DNA of 64,000 nt, taken from contig NZ_VDFW01000010.1 of the NCBI RefSeq assembly GCF_006152065.1, positions 1 to 64,000 on the forward strand. Direction: 5' to 3'. The position numbers and the translations under genes are program-made. The notes below the pieces were generated by a model that was not told the DNA's origin, searched no databases, and saw only the letters and a list, made by a program, of their open reading frames with translations. Of the stretch, positions 9,147-16,829 are shown piece after piece. The stretch comes from Amycolatopsis alkalitolerans (lineage in GTDB: Bacteria > Actinomycetota > Actinomycetes > Mycobacteriales > Pseudonocardiaceae). Numbering within the stretch: position 1 is the stretch's first letter; the number at the start of each line of letters is the position of its first letter.

Positions 9147-10064
9147 ATGAGCGACCAGAAACCCCCGGCGCGCGCGGTCATCTTCGACCTGGACGGCACC
9201 CTCGTCCAGACCCGCGTCGCGTCCTGGGAGATCTTCTCCCGGATCAACGACCGGTTCGGCCTCGGCGTCGACAGCCGGGACAAGTACTTCGACCTCTTTC
9301 AGGGCAACGTCTTCGCCTCGATCCGGAAGCTGTGCCGCGACGAACAGCAGGCGGCCGCGGTGTCCGAGGCGTTTCTGTCGCTGCTGCGCGAGGACTACAC
9401 GCCGGCGCTGGTGCCCGGCGTGGCCGAGGTCGTGCGGACCCTCGCCGGGCACTGCACGCTGGCGGTGATGTCGTCCAACGCGATGCAGGTGTTGCGCCGC
9501 GTCCTGGCAGGCAACGGCCTGGCCTACTGTTTCGCCCACGTCTTCGGCGGCGACGTGACGCCGGACAAACGCACCGCGATCGCGACGTTCCTCGCGGACA
9601 GCGGCAACGGTTTCGGACGCCGCTGCGCGGCGGACTACGACGAGAGCGGACACGTCCGCACCCCGGACCGCGACAGCACGGTCCTGGTCACCGACACCGC
9701 CGGCGACGTGCGTGACGCGCTCGATGCCGGGATCAGGGTGGTGGGCGTGGCCTGGGGCATGCACGGCGTCGGCGAACTCACGGCCGCCGGCGCCGAGTTC
9801 GTGGCGCTGTGGCCTCAGGAACTGCCGGCCTATCTCCTCGGCGACGCGGCCGCGGCCGGCCCTGTCGGGGCCTGCGCCGTTACTCCCGCCGCGCCGGACA
9901 CCTGCGACTGCGGGTGCGGCGGCAACTGCTCCGAAGCGGCCGTCGCGCCACGGCGCGCCCGGCGCCGAGCGGCGGTCGGCACGCTGGTGGCGGCCATGCC
10001 CACCGAACAGGATCCCGGCCCGGCGCCGGAACTGCTCGATGCCATCACCCGCATCTGCGGGTAA
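9147..10064 (+). CDS. HAD-family phosphatase with cysteine-rich C-terminal tail
   Basis: A 305-residue HAD hydrolase of the phosphoglycolate-phosphatase type. Motif I is FDLDGTLV, motif II VMSSNAM, the lysine of motif III lies in TPDKRTAI, and motif IV is VTDTAGDVRDALDAG. After the core (ends ~residue 235) comes an unusual tail with CDCGCGGNC at about 251-259 and a basic stretch (RRARRRA). The tail could bind metal or dock to a partner. The gene is coupled to the DUF7065-like gene and convergent with the dikinase operon. It may dephosphorylate a pathway intermediate or the product of the dikinase (inference). Confidence 0.8.
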   Translation: MSDQKPPARAVIFDLDGTLVQTRVASWEIFSRINDRFGLGVDSRDKYFDLFQGNVFASIRKLCRDEQQAAAVSEAFLSLLREDYTPALVPGVAEVVRTLAGHCTLAVMSSNAMQVLRRVLAGNGLAYCFAHVFGGDVTPDKRTAIATFLADSGNGFGRRCAADYDESGHVRTPDRDSTVLVTDTAGDVRDALDAGIRVVGVAWGMHGVGELTAAGAEFVALWPQELPAYLLGDAAAAGPVGACAVTPAAPDTCDCGCGGNCSEAAVAPRRARRRAAVGTLVAAMPTEQDPGPAPELLDAITRICG

Positions 10065-10084
10065 TGGGGCTCGACGCCGAAAAC

Positions 10085-10118
10085 GGCGGCCCACCGGAAG
10101 CGGAACCGGTGGGCCGCC
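10085..10118. terminator. Bidirectional hairpin between convergent operons
   Basis: A perfect 13-bp stem (GGCGGCCCACCGG and its complement) with an 8-nt loop lies between the HAD gene and the 3' end of the dikinase gene. It has no T-tract on the plus strand, as is common in high-GC actinobacteria. Its placement between convergent stops supports a terminator role. Confidence 0.75.
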
Positions 10119-10125
10119 GAGGTCT

Positions 10126-12633
10126 TCACTGCCGCGGTAAACCCGCCTTGGCGAGTGCGAGCACGAGCGGCCGGGTTTCGTCCGCGTCGACGGCGAAGCG
10201 CCGGAATCCCTTGCCGTGCAGGCCCGTGACCAGTTCCTCGGACACCGCGCCGGACAGCCGGATGCCGACCGGGCAGTGGCCGGCCTGTTCCACGCTGCGG
10301 CTGAGCGCGTGCTCAAGCGACGGGTCCACAGTGGACCGTGGATCCGTCGTGAGCAGGCCCCGCTTGACATAGCTGTCGAGCGGTTCCGCGGTCAGCAGCT
10401 GGCGGGCCGGAATGCCGAACATGGCGGCCTGAAGGACGCGCATTTCCAGCCAGATCCGGTTGCTGGCGTCCGCGATGCCGCGGAAGTTCGCCAGCGCGCG
10501 CGGGCTGGTCAGATAAGCGCCGACGGTCAGTCCCGAACCCGCGGGCGGGCGCAGTCCGTGCAGGGCCGCAGCCTCGGCCGGATCCGAGATATGGCGCACC
10601 GCCAGGTGCACGCTCGTCGCGCCACCGGCGTCCTTGATCGCCCGGCGCAGCCCGGCGATCTGGGCTTCGATGAGTTCGGGAATCCCGAGCGGCACGCCCA
10701 GCGACGGGTACCGCGTGGTCAGCGCGGTCTGCTGCATGAGCTCGCGGGACTCGTCCGAGACGAAGTCGATCGCCCGGACACCGAACTCGATGTCCCCGGC
10801 TTCGCGCAGCAGGGGCGTGACCTCCGTCGCGACCGCGTCGGCGACCGGCTCCAGGTGCGGCGCGCCGGCGTCGCGGCTGTCCATCAGCACCTGCACCAGG
10901 CGATCGAGGTGCCCGGAAGCGGCTAGCACGTCGTCCAGTGCCGTGACCAGGCCGGTTGCCCCGGCCGACAGCGCGCGGGGAACATCGGCGGGCAGCGTGA
11001 CCTTGCTGAAGACCGTGCAGTCCGCCGCCAGATCGCCCGCGACCGACATCAGCGACGCCAGCGCTTCTCCGGTCTCGGCCGGGGCGGCGGTCGCGAACGA
11101 GCCGGTGAACACCTCGCCGGAGGACCCGTCGACCGAGACGTGGTCGCCTTCCCGGAGCGTCTGACCGTCGGCGACGACGGTGCGCGCGGCGAGATCGACT
11201 TTCAGCGCCGAAGCACCAACCACGCATACCGTGCCCAATGCCCGTGCCACGACCGCGGCATGGCTGGTCGAACCGCCGGTGGCGGTCACGATTCCTCGTG
11301 CCGCGATCATCCCGTGCAGGTCCGCCGGGCTGGTCACCGGACGTGCGAGCACCACGTCGTGTCCGGCCTCGGCCAGTTCCTTCGCGCGGTCGGAGTCCAG
11401 CACCAGCTCGCCGCTCACCTGCCCGGGGCACGCTCCGATGCCGGTCGTCAGCACACGCCCGCCGGCGCGCGCACGCTCGACCTCGGACGTGTCGAAGCCC
11501 GGACGCTGGACCTGCCGCACGTGGTCGACAGCGACATGGTGAAGAACCTTCCGCGGCGGCACGACGCCCTCGGTGAGGAAGTCCGACGCGATCCGCACCG
11601 CGGCGTCCGGCGTGCGTTTCGCGCTGCGGACCTGGAGCAGATAGAGCGTCGAGCGCTCGACCGTGAACTCGATGTCGAGCACGTCCCCGATTTCCCGTTC
11701 CAGCGCGCCGGCGGTCTGTTCGAGCTCGGTCAGCACGGGCGATGGCAATGCCTCGCGGACCGGGTCCGGGGTCCTCGTGCCGGCGACCACGTCCTCGCCT
11801 TGGCTGTGTGCGAGGTACTCGCCGAAGAGGCCGGGCTCACCCGTGGCGGGATCCCGGGTGAACACCACTCCGGAACCGGAGTCGTCGCTGACGTTGCCGA
11901 ACACCATCGACTGCACGACCACGGCGGTACCGAGGTCGTGCGGGATCTTGTGGAACTCCCGGTAGGTTCGCGCGCGGCTGGTGTTCCACGACCCGAAGAC
12001 CGCCCGCACCGCGCCCGCCAGCTGCGCACGCGGGTCCTCGGGCACCTGCTCGCCTGTGTCGTCCAGCAGCCGGCGCGCGCACTCGGACCAGACGCGATCG
12101 AAGGTCTGTCCAGGGTCGTCGCCCGGACGGGCCGACGCGACCTCGTCCAGCGGTTCATCGTCGCCGAGCGCGCCGAGCACGATCTCGCCGTACATCGAAT
12201 GAAACCGGGCCACCAGGTCGGCCATGAACCGGGTGTCGCCGGTGGCGGTGGCGAGGGCGACCGCCGACTCCCGGCTCAACCCGAGGTTCAGCACCGTGTC
12301 CATCATGCCGGGCATGGAAACCGGCGCGCCGGAGCGCACCGACAGCAGCAGCGGGTACGGCCCGCGGCCGAAGGACTTGCCCGTCCGGATCTCGAGCCCG
12401 GCCAGCCTGCCCGAGATCTCGTCGAGCAGACCGGCAGGCACGGTCTCCGACTTCAGGTACTGCCGGCAGGCTTCCGTGGACACGATGAACCCGGGTGGAA
12501 CGCGCAGCCCGCGCTGCGTCATCCGCGCCAGTCCAGCGCCCTTCCCGCCGAGCTGGCCGACCGCCTGCGGGTCGGCCTCGTCGAAGGTCAGGGTGAACAG
12601 GCTGCCCGCCATGCCGTCGTTCCCGTCGCTCAT
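10126..12633 (-). CDS. PPDK-like dikinase with degenerate acceptor domain
   Basis: An 835-residue relative of pyruvate phosphate dikinase. The N-terminal ATP-grasp half is well conserved (GGKGAGLARMTQRGLRVPPG, MPGMMDTVLNLG, then LQVRSAKRT), and the swivel domain keeps the phosphohistidine motif (TGGSTSHAAVVARALGT). The C-terminal TIM barrel is recognisable (RYPSLGVPLGIPELIEAQI) but its final loop reads VGIRLSG where PPDK has VGICGEHGG, so the catalytic cysteine is missing. It probably phosphorylates something other than pyruvate. The start overlaps the 206-residue gene by ATGA; the longer ORF upstream is antisense noise over other genes. Confidence 0.85.
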   Translation of the reverse strand: MSDGNDGMAGSLFTLTFDEADPQAVGQLGGKGAGLARMTQRGLRVPPGFIVSTEACRQYLKSETVPAGLLDEISGRLAGLEIRTGKSFGRGPYPLLLSVRSGAPVSMPGMMDTVLNLGLSRESAVALATATGDTRFMADLVARFHSMYGEIVLGALGDDEPLDEVASARPGDDPGQTFDRVWSECARRLLDDTGEQVPEDPRAQLAGAVRAVFGSWNTSRARTYREFHKIPHDLGTAVVVQSMVFGNVSDDSGSGVVFTRDPATGEPGLFGEYLAHSQGEDVVAGTRTPDPVREALPSPVLTELEQTAGALEREIGDVLDIEFTVERSTLYLLQVRSAKRTPDAAVRIASDFLTEGVVPPRKVLHHVAVDHVRQVQRPGFDTSEVERARAGGRVLTTGIGACPGQVSGELVLDSDRAKELAEAGHDVVLARPVTSPADLHGMIAARGIVTATGGSTSHAAVVARALGTVCVVGASALKVDLAARTVVADGQTLREGDHVSVDGSSGEVFTGSFATAAPAETGEALASLMSVAGDLAADCTVFSKVTLPADVPRALSAGATGLVTALDDVLAASGHLDRLVQVLMDSRDAGAPHLEPVADAVATEVTPLLREAGDIEFGVRAIDFVSDESRELMQQTALTTRYPSLGVPLGIPELIEAQIAGLRRAIKDAGGATSVHLAVRHISDPAEAAALHGLRPPAGSGLTVGAYLTSPRALANFRGIADASNRIWLEMRVLQAAMFGIPARQLLTAEPLDSYVKRGLLTTDPRSTVDPSLEHALSRSVEQAGHCPVGIRLSGAVSEELVTGLHGKGFRRFAVDADETRPLVLALAKAGLPRQ

Positions 12634-13250
12634 TCGGTGCGTTCCCGGCCCAGGGTGCGGAGCAGGTCCTCGTGGAACTCGAACCAGATGTTGTGGATCG
12701 AGTCCGCGGTCGGTGAGGACACGAGGTCGTGCTGCCCGCCGTCGACCGCCCGCGAGCTGGCCAGGAACCGGTGCTGGTAGGTGAGGAACCGGCGATCGTG
12801 CTCGGCGAGCGCGGTCAGCAGCGGCTGCAGCTGCTGGATGAGCCTGCCCAGCCGGAAGATCACCTTGTCGTCGTAGGCGGAATCGCGGTGGTTGTTGGTG
12901 ATCTTGCGCCCGCCGACCTCGATCAGCTGCCAGGCGGACATCGCCTTGAGGAACTGGGCATTGACCTTGTCGAACCGATCGACCAGCGAGGCGATGAGCG
13001 GATCCTGCCGCACGCCCGCGTAGAACCGGCTCGCCGCTTCGGCGAGAGCCGGTTCCGCTTCGTCCGAGGGCAGGGCCGCCCCGTCGGCCAGGTATACGAG
13101 ACCGGTTTCGGCGAGCCGGGCGAGCGCCGCGTCGGCGTCCGCGGTGTCGCGACCGCACACGCGGGCGATCACCGGCACGGACGCCATCTTCTTCAGCGCG
13201 ACGACATTGAGGACGTCGTAGTCGGGTTTGGCGAGAGTGGCCACAGTCAT
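12630..13250 (-). CDS. Unrecognised 206-residue protein of the dikinase operon
   Basis: A soluble, mainly helical protein I cannot assign. The first ~70 residues (VVALKKMASVPVIARVCG then AALARLAETGLVYLADG) read like a winged-helix or small helical domain; the rest is helical (VIFRLGRLIQQLQPLLTALA). There is no signal peptide. It lies between the 476-residue protein and the PPDK-like gene and overlaps the latter by ATGA, which implies matched synthesis and possibly a subunit role. Strong ribosome site (GGAGAAGGA). Confidence 0.7.
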   Translation of the reverse strand: MTVATLAKPDYDVLNVVALKKMASVPVIARVCGRDTADADAALARLAETGLVYLADGAALPSDEAEPALAEAASRFYAGVRQDPLIASLVDRFDKVNAQFLKAMSAWQLIEVGGRKITNNHRDSAYDDKVIFRLGRLIQQLQPLLTALAEHDRRFLTYQHRFLASSRAVDGGQHDLVSSPTADSIHNIWFEFHEDLLRTLGRERTE

Positions 13251-13267
13251 AACTGTCCTTCTCCAGG

Positions 13268-13298
13268 GTCCGGGCGGCCGCGCACCGGCCGCCCGGAC
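13268..13298 (-). other. Strong intra-operon hairpin
   Basis: A perfect 13-bp GC-rich stem (GTCCGGGCGGCCG and its complement) with a 5-nt loop sits in the 72-bp gap between the 476-residue gene and the 206-residue gene. It could reduce read-through or set transcript ratios within the operon. No T-tract follows. Confidence 0.55.
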
Positions 13299-13322
13299 CG
13301 GTGTTCGCAGGGGCGGGCGCGG

Positions 13323-14753
13323 CTACAGCCAGCGATACTTCGAACGGCGCCGGTCCGCACCGTCGGGGAAGGGCAGGTAGCCGGCACCGGAGAAGATCTT
13401 GCTGGGCACCGTTTCCTGCGCGAAACCGCGTTTGGTGATGTCGTAGTAGTAGTTGGCCACCCGCTGGTCGATCTCCCACAGGTCGTAGTCGCGGCAGGCC
13501 TTCTCGTACGTGCCGGCGAGCCGCAGGTGGGGCAGGATCATGTCGATGTAGTAGACGTACTGGCCGTTCCAGATCAGATCCCGGCGGCACATCTTGGACG
13601 TCTTCGCGTAGAGCTTGAGCGTCGCGTTCTGCACCCGCGTCATGTGCTCGCCCAGATCGGCGATCTTGATCGGGTAGACCTCGCCCATCGGCGTGTTCCA
13701 CTTCTCACGGGCGAACACCGCGCCACCCACGATCGCTTCGATGTAGTTCTTCGGGCGGGTGAAGGTGGTGGAGATGTCGTTGACGCGGATCTCCTGCAGG
13801 CCCATCTTCTCCGGGTCGATCGTCAGGGCGAGCGTGTAGCAGTGGGGCAGTTTCTCGTCGTCGCAGACGTCGCTCCAGTGGAAGACCTCCTCGTTGACGA
13901 ACAGGTCCCGCAGGATGAGCAGCCGCCCGTCGGGGAGCTCGTAGGGCCCGGTGTCGCCGAGGCCCAGCCGGCAGTCGTAGTGGTCGAGGAACGACAGCAG
14001 CTCGGCCGCCGCGTTGAACTGCGTGAAGGCCCCGTGCGCGGGGCCGCCCGCCTCCAGCGGCTCGATCTGCGCGGTGATCTGCTCGAGGAAATCGGCCTCG
14101 TGGATGCGGCAGCGATACCTGTCCTGCGAGTTGAGGATGTAGCCGTCCTGCCGCTTGCCCCACAGCACGCGCTGCATGAACTTCAGGATCTCGTTGGACT
14201 CCTCGATGTACTCGTCCGGTTTGATGGCCTCCAAGGCCAGCAGACCGCAACGACCCATCCCGAAGCCCACCGCGCCGATACACCAGTCGTGCACCGCGTT
14301 GACCTTCGTCCCGATCTCACGCCGCGCGGTCGCCCCGATGTCCATGATCCCCTGCGCGCCGACCTCGTCGGTGGTCATCCGCAGGAGCTCCGGCCACCGG
14401 TAGAACTCGTGCATGAACGCCAGAATCTCGTATTCCTGACGCGGAATCATGCCCGAGACGCCTTCGGTGGCGCGCATGACGAGCACATCCCAGATGTTCC
14501 ACGCCAGGTAGTTGTTGAGGTCGTTGAGCTCGTCGATCGTGAACTGCTCCCGCAGCACATCCTCTTTGGACACTCGCTCGAGGACCTTGCTCTTCGCCCT
14601 GGCGCGCATCATCTTGTCGCCGAGGATCCCGTCGGTCACGGGTTCCAGATCCACGAAGTTGCCGGTGTAGGTCAGTTCCTGGAAGCGCAGCCCGTCGTCG
14701 GCCTGCTCGTAGCGCTGCTTGTAGGTGGTCTTGCTGTCACCGGTGATCGTCAT
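13323..14753 (-). CDS. Unrecognised 476-residue protein of the dikinase operon
   Basis: A 476-residue acidic soluble protein with a good ribosome site (AGGAG) at the start. I do not recognise the family. It is rich in aromatic and charged residues, with notable blocks NLDVNN-like helices (IDELNDLNNYLAWNIWDVLV), GAVGFGMGRCGLLALEAI, and LFVNEEVFHWSDVCDDEKLP; cysteines and histidines are scattered (HDWC, HCYTLAL, MCRRDL). No ATP-grasp or Rossmann motif is visible. Because it lies between the swivel protein and the dikinase-like gene, it may be the acceptor-specific component of a multi-subunit phosphotransfer enzyme. That is inference from order alone. Confidence 0.75.
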   Translation of the reverse strand: MTITGDSKTTYKQRYEQADDGLRFQELTYTGNFVDLEPVTDGILGDKMMRARAKSKVLERVSKEDVLREQFTIDELNDLNNYLAWNIWDVLVMRATEGVSGMIPRQEYEILAFMHEFYRWPELLRMTTDEVGAQGIMDIGATARREIGTKVNAVHDWCIGAVGFGMGRCGLLALEAIKPDEYIEESNEILKFMQRVLWGKRQDGYILNSQDRYRCRIHEADFLEQITAQIEPLEAGGPAHGAFTQFNAAAELLSFLDHYDCRLGLGDTGPYELPDGRLLILRDLFVNEEVFHWSDVCDDEKLPHCYTLALTIDPEKMGLQEIRVNDISTTFTRPKNYIEAIVGGAVFAREKWNTPMGEVYPIKIADLGEHMTRVQNATLKLYAKTSKMCRRDLIWNGQYVYYIDMILPHLRLAGTYEKACRDYDLWEIDQRVANYYYDITKRGFAQETVPSKIFSGAGYLPFPDGADRRRSKYRWL

Positions 14754-14798
14754 CGATGCTCCTGTCGGTGAAGAGGCGAAACTGGCTCGGTGAAGGGA

Positions 14799-15215
14799 TC
14801 AGTCCGCGACCACGCGGCCGATCTCGTGGTCGGTACAGTCCAGCCGGACCCGCCGCCCGTCCAGCTCCTTCGCGATCTCCTCGAAATGCGCCTCGTCGGT
14901 GTCGCCCACGACGTACCGGGACTCGCTGGCGGTCAGGTGCGCCGTCATCACGCACGGCGTCTGGAACTCACGGGAAAGGATGCCCAGATGGGACTCCGGG
15001 GCTCCGGACATGGTGATCACGCCGATCGCGCCCATGCTCAGCGCCGGAGCGAGAAACGTCGTGGTACCGCCACGAACGAGCAGGATGTGCTCCTTGAGGT
15101 TGCCGGACTGGATCAGCTGGATGACATCCGACGGCGACGACAGGTATTTGACCGTCCCGCTCGGTGACTTCGCGGTGTCGAAGACGTTGTAGCCCTCGGC
15201 CAGGACCTCGCCCAT
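14799..15215 (-). CDS. Stand-alone phosphohistidine swivel (PEP-utilising mobile) domain
   Basis: A 138-residue protein consisting of one PEP-utilising-enzyme mobile domain: LVRGGTTTFLAPALSMGAIG followed by SGAPESHLGILSREFQTPCVM, with the SH pair at the phospho-carrier position. In dikinases this domain shuttles phosphate from the ATP-grasp site to the acceptor; as a free protein it resembles the subunit split of phenylphosphate synthase. First gene of the operon, with an AAGGAGG ribosome site. The dikinase-like gene also has its own swivel, so the operon encodes two. Confidence 0.8.
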   Translation of the reverse strand: MGEVLAEGYNVFDTAKSPSGTVKYLSSPSDVIQLIQSGNLKEHILLVRGGTTTFLAPALSMGAIGVITMSGAPESHLGILSREFQTPCVMTAHLTASESRYVVGDTDEAHFEEIAKELDGRRVRLDCTDHEIGRVVAD

Positions 15216-15454
15216 TCGTTCCTCCTTGAACTGATGGTGGTGGTGTCGCCCCCGTCACAGTGCCGCCCGGCGCAATCGCCGCCGATGGCACACGTGGACA
15301 AAACTCGCCCTGGCGGATGTCCGTACGGGACAAACAGCAGTACACGCGCTCGACGGTAGGCGCGCGACGGCGTTCGCGCCCCCGCCCATTCGGGTGGGCC
15401 GCGCCGCCTCACTCCCCCTGCCCCTGGGCAAGCACGGACTCGCGCGGTAGGGCG
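15216..15454 (-). promoter_or_regulatory. Promoter region of the dikinase operon with GGACA/TGTCC dyad
   Basis: A 239-bp non-coding stretch upstream of the swivel gene. It holds GGACA at 15296 and a dyad TGTCC-N5-GGACA at 15318-15332. These are the same half-sites that occur in the BMC divergent promoter, so the two operons may share a regulator. No other gene was seen here. Confidence 0.4.
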
Positions 15455-16045
15455 TCAGTCCGGCGCACCCTCGCCGTAGGCGACGACCGACAGGAACCGG
15501 ATCGGGAGGCGGATGAGTTCCTGGGGGCCGTGGACGCCTTCCCCGTCGAGTTGGAGTGCGTCGCCGGGGCGCATCGTGTAGCCGGCGTCGCCGTGGGCGT
15601 AGACCATCTCGCCTTCGAGCATGAACAGCAGTTCCGTCCCCGGATGCTGGAAGAGCGGGAACTCCTCGCTGCGCTCGGTCAGCGTGACCAGATGCGCTTC
15701 CATCCGCTTGTGCGGCCCCCGCAACGCGCCCAGGAGCGTGTAGTCGTGCCCGACGCGGGTGCCCCGCTGCACGGTGCGCGCACCGGCGCCGGCCGGGGTG
15801 TAGACCGCTTCGCGTGGCGTGTCCGCGCCGCGGAACAGCGACGTCACGGGCACCTCGAAGGTGTCGGCGAGCCGGTCGAGCGTGGTGAGGCTGCACGAGA
15901 TCGACGCGCCCGCTCCGGCATACGGGTGCGGGCTGCGCAGCAGCGCACCCTCGGCGAACCGCGACCACCGGAAGTCGGTTTCCGGGACATGCGGGTCCGA
16001 ACTGCGCCCGTCCACCACCAGATCCGCGATCCCCGCCGCGGACGC
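15455..16045 (-). pseudogene. Scar: FAD-oxidoreductase C-terminus fused to cupin-regulator C-terminus
   Basis: The downstream part (15455 to ~15895) encodes the C-terminal half of an XRE-cupin regulator: the end of the HTH domain (LTTLDRLADTFEVPVTSLFR) and a full cupin barrel (FQHPGTELLFMLEGEMVYAH, TMRPGDALQLDGEGVHGPQE). The helix-turn-helix itself is missing. In its place is ~50 residues (AGIADLVVDGR, FRWSRFAEG, SPHPYAGAG) that resemble the C terminus of a DadA/sarcosine-oxidase type FAD oxidoreductase. Both parts have coding-like third positions. This looks like a deletion that joined two genes; a functional fusion is unlikely. Confidence 0.6.
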
Positions 16046-16163
16046 GAAGGACCTGCCGGGGACGGCCGAAACCGTGGGCACCAGCTTCTACCTGAACGCA
16101 TCCTGGTGGGCGGACAACTACAAGGCCGTCTCGACCAGGTTCCAGGGCTGGCTCACCTCATGA
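16046..16163 (+). pseudogene. C-terminal remnant of an unidentified plus-strand gene
   Basis: Codons ending in TGA at 16161-16163 have almost only G or C in third position and read naturally (GTSFYLNASWWADNYKAV then RFQGWLTS). No start or upstream domain remains, because the reading frame runs into the oppositely oriented oxidoreductase remnant at about 16046. I cannot name the parent gene. Confidence 0.45.
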
Positions 16164-16196
16164 GCCGCGCCACGCCACGGTGATCGCGTGCGCTGA

Positions 16197-16445
16197 TCAG
16201 CGGAACCCCATCCAGACACAAGGTCCGGCGCCCGCCGCCAGCGGCGCGCAGTTCCACCCCCGCGTCGCGGGATAACGGAACCGGCTCGGATCGCCGGGGT
16301 GGTGTTCACTGTAGCTACCGCCGATTTCCTCGAACAGCACCTCGATGAGTTCCCCGTCGTCGTTCCTGACCTCGATGCGCTGCGTCGACGGCTGATACGG
16401 CTCGCGGCGGTCTATTATTCCTTGTCGCGGCAGGTTGAGACCCAT
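16197..16445 (-). CDS. Divergent RiPP precursor candidate with two core cysteines
   Basis: An 82-residue peptide. The start at 16445 is preferred to two in-frame ATGs upstream because GGAG lies 6 nt before it. The N terminus LNLPRQGIIDR echoes the L-x-L-P-x-Q-A-x-P-V-x-R block of the four neighbours, but the GVEAD motif is absent and the middle is acidic (NDDGELIEVLFEEIGG). The C terminus holds two cysteines ten residues apart (WNCAPLAAGAGPCVWMGFR). It is last in the operon. It could be a precursor of a different subtype or an accessory peptide. Confidence 0.55.
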   Translation of the reverse strand: MGLNLPRQGIIDRREPYQPSTQRIEVRNDDGELIEVLFEEIGGSYSEHHPGDPSRFRYPATRGWNCAPLAAGAGPCVWMGFR

Positions 16446-16541
16446 GGTCATCTCCATCAGGACGCTCTACCAAGAAGATAGCCCGTTACGACGGACCAGG
16501 CACCACGCGCAGCGCGGAACCTGGTCCGTCTTCGCCGGGAT

Positions 16542-16763
16542 TCAGAAAATCCCGCCGAGCAGGCCTCCCAGTCCCTTGACGATCCCACCGGAGCCCGGCA
16601 GAACCGACTCGGCCACGCCGGCGCCGATGTTGAGCAGGTCGCCGAGGCCGAAGTCGGCCTCAACGCCGTTCGTGCCCTTGCCGCCGGCCGTCCCGGCCCG
16701 GTCGACGGGAGCGGCCTGCATCGGGAGGCTCAGGCCCGGTCGCCGCATTCCCTGATCATTCAT
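16542..16763 (-). CDS. RiPP precursor peptide A (GVEAD family)
   Basis: A 73-residue peptide with an AAAGGAG ribosome site. Residues 11-22 form the shared block LSLPMQAAPVDR, residues 33-37 are GVEAD, and the remaining 36 residues are glycine-rich, hydrophobic and nearly uncharged, ending GLGGLLGGIF. The GVEAD motif resembles the GLEAS/GVEAS recognition sequence where cyanobactin leader proteases cut. The core therefore probably starts at residue 38. Such a core resembles membrane-active bacteriocins, but function is unknown. Confidence 0.75.
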   Translation of the reverse strand: MNDQGMRRPGLSLPMQAAPVDRAGTAGGKGTNGVEADFGLGDLLNIGAGVAESVLPGSGGIVKGLGGLLGGIF

Positions 16764-16829
16764 CGTCTTTTCTCCTTTGTCGTAGATCGCGGCTCACGTT
16801 CATTTCGGATCAGTGCTGTGCCGTGCTCG

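Noticed and set aside
12634-13701. Extension of the PPDK-like ORF to 1191 codons
   Set aside because: The extra codons are a shadow of the 206- and 476-residue genes; the ATG at 12633 overlaps the preceding stop and begins the conserved domain.
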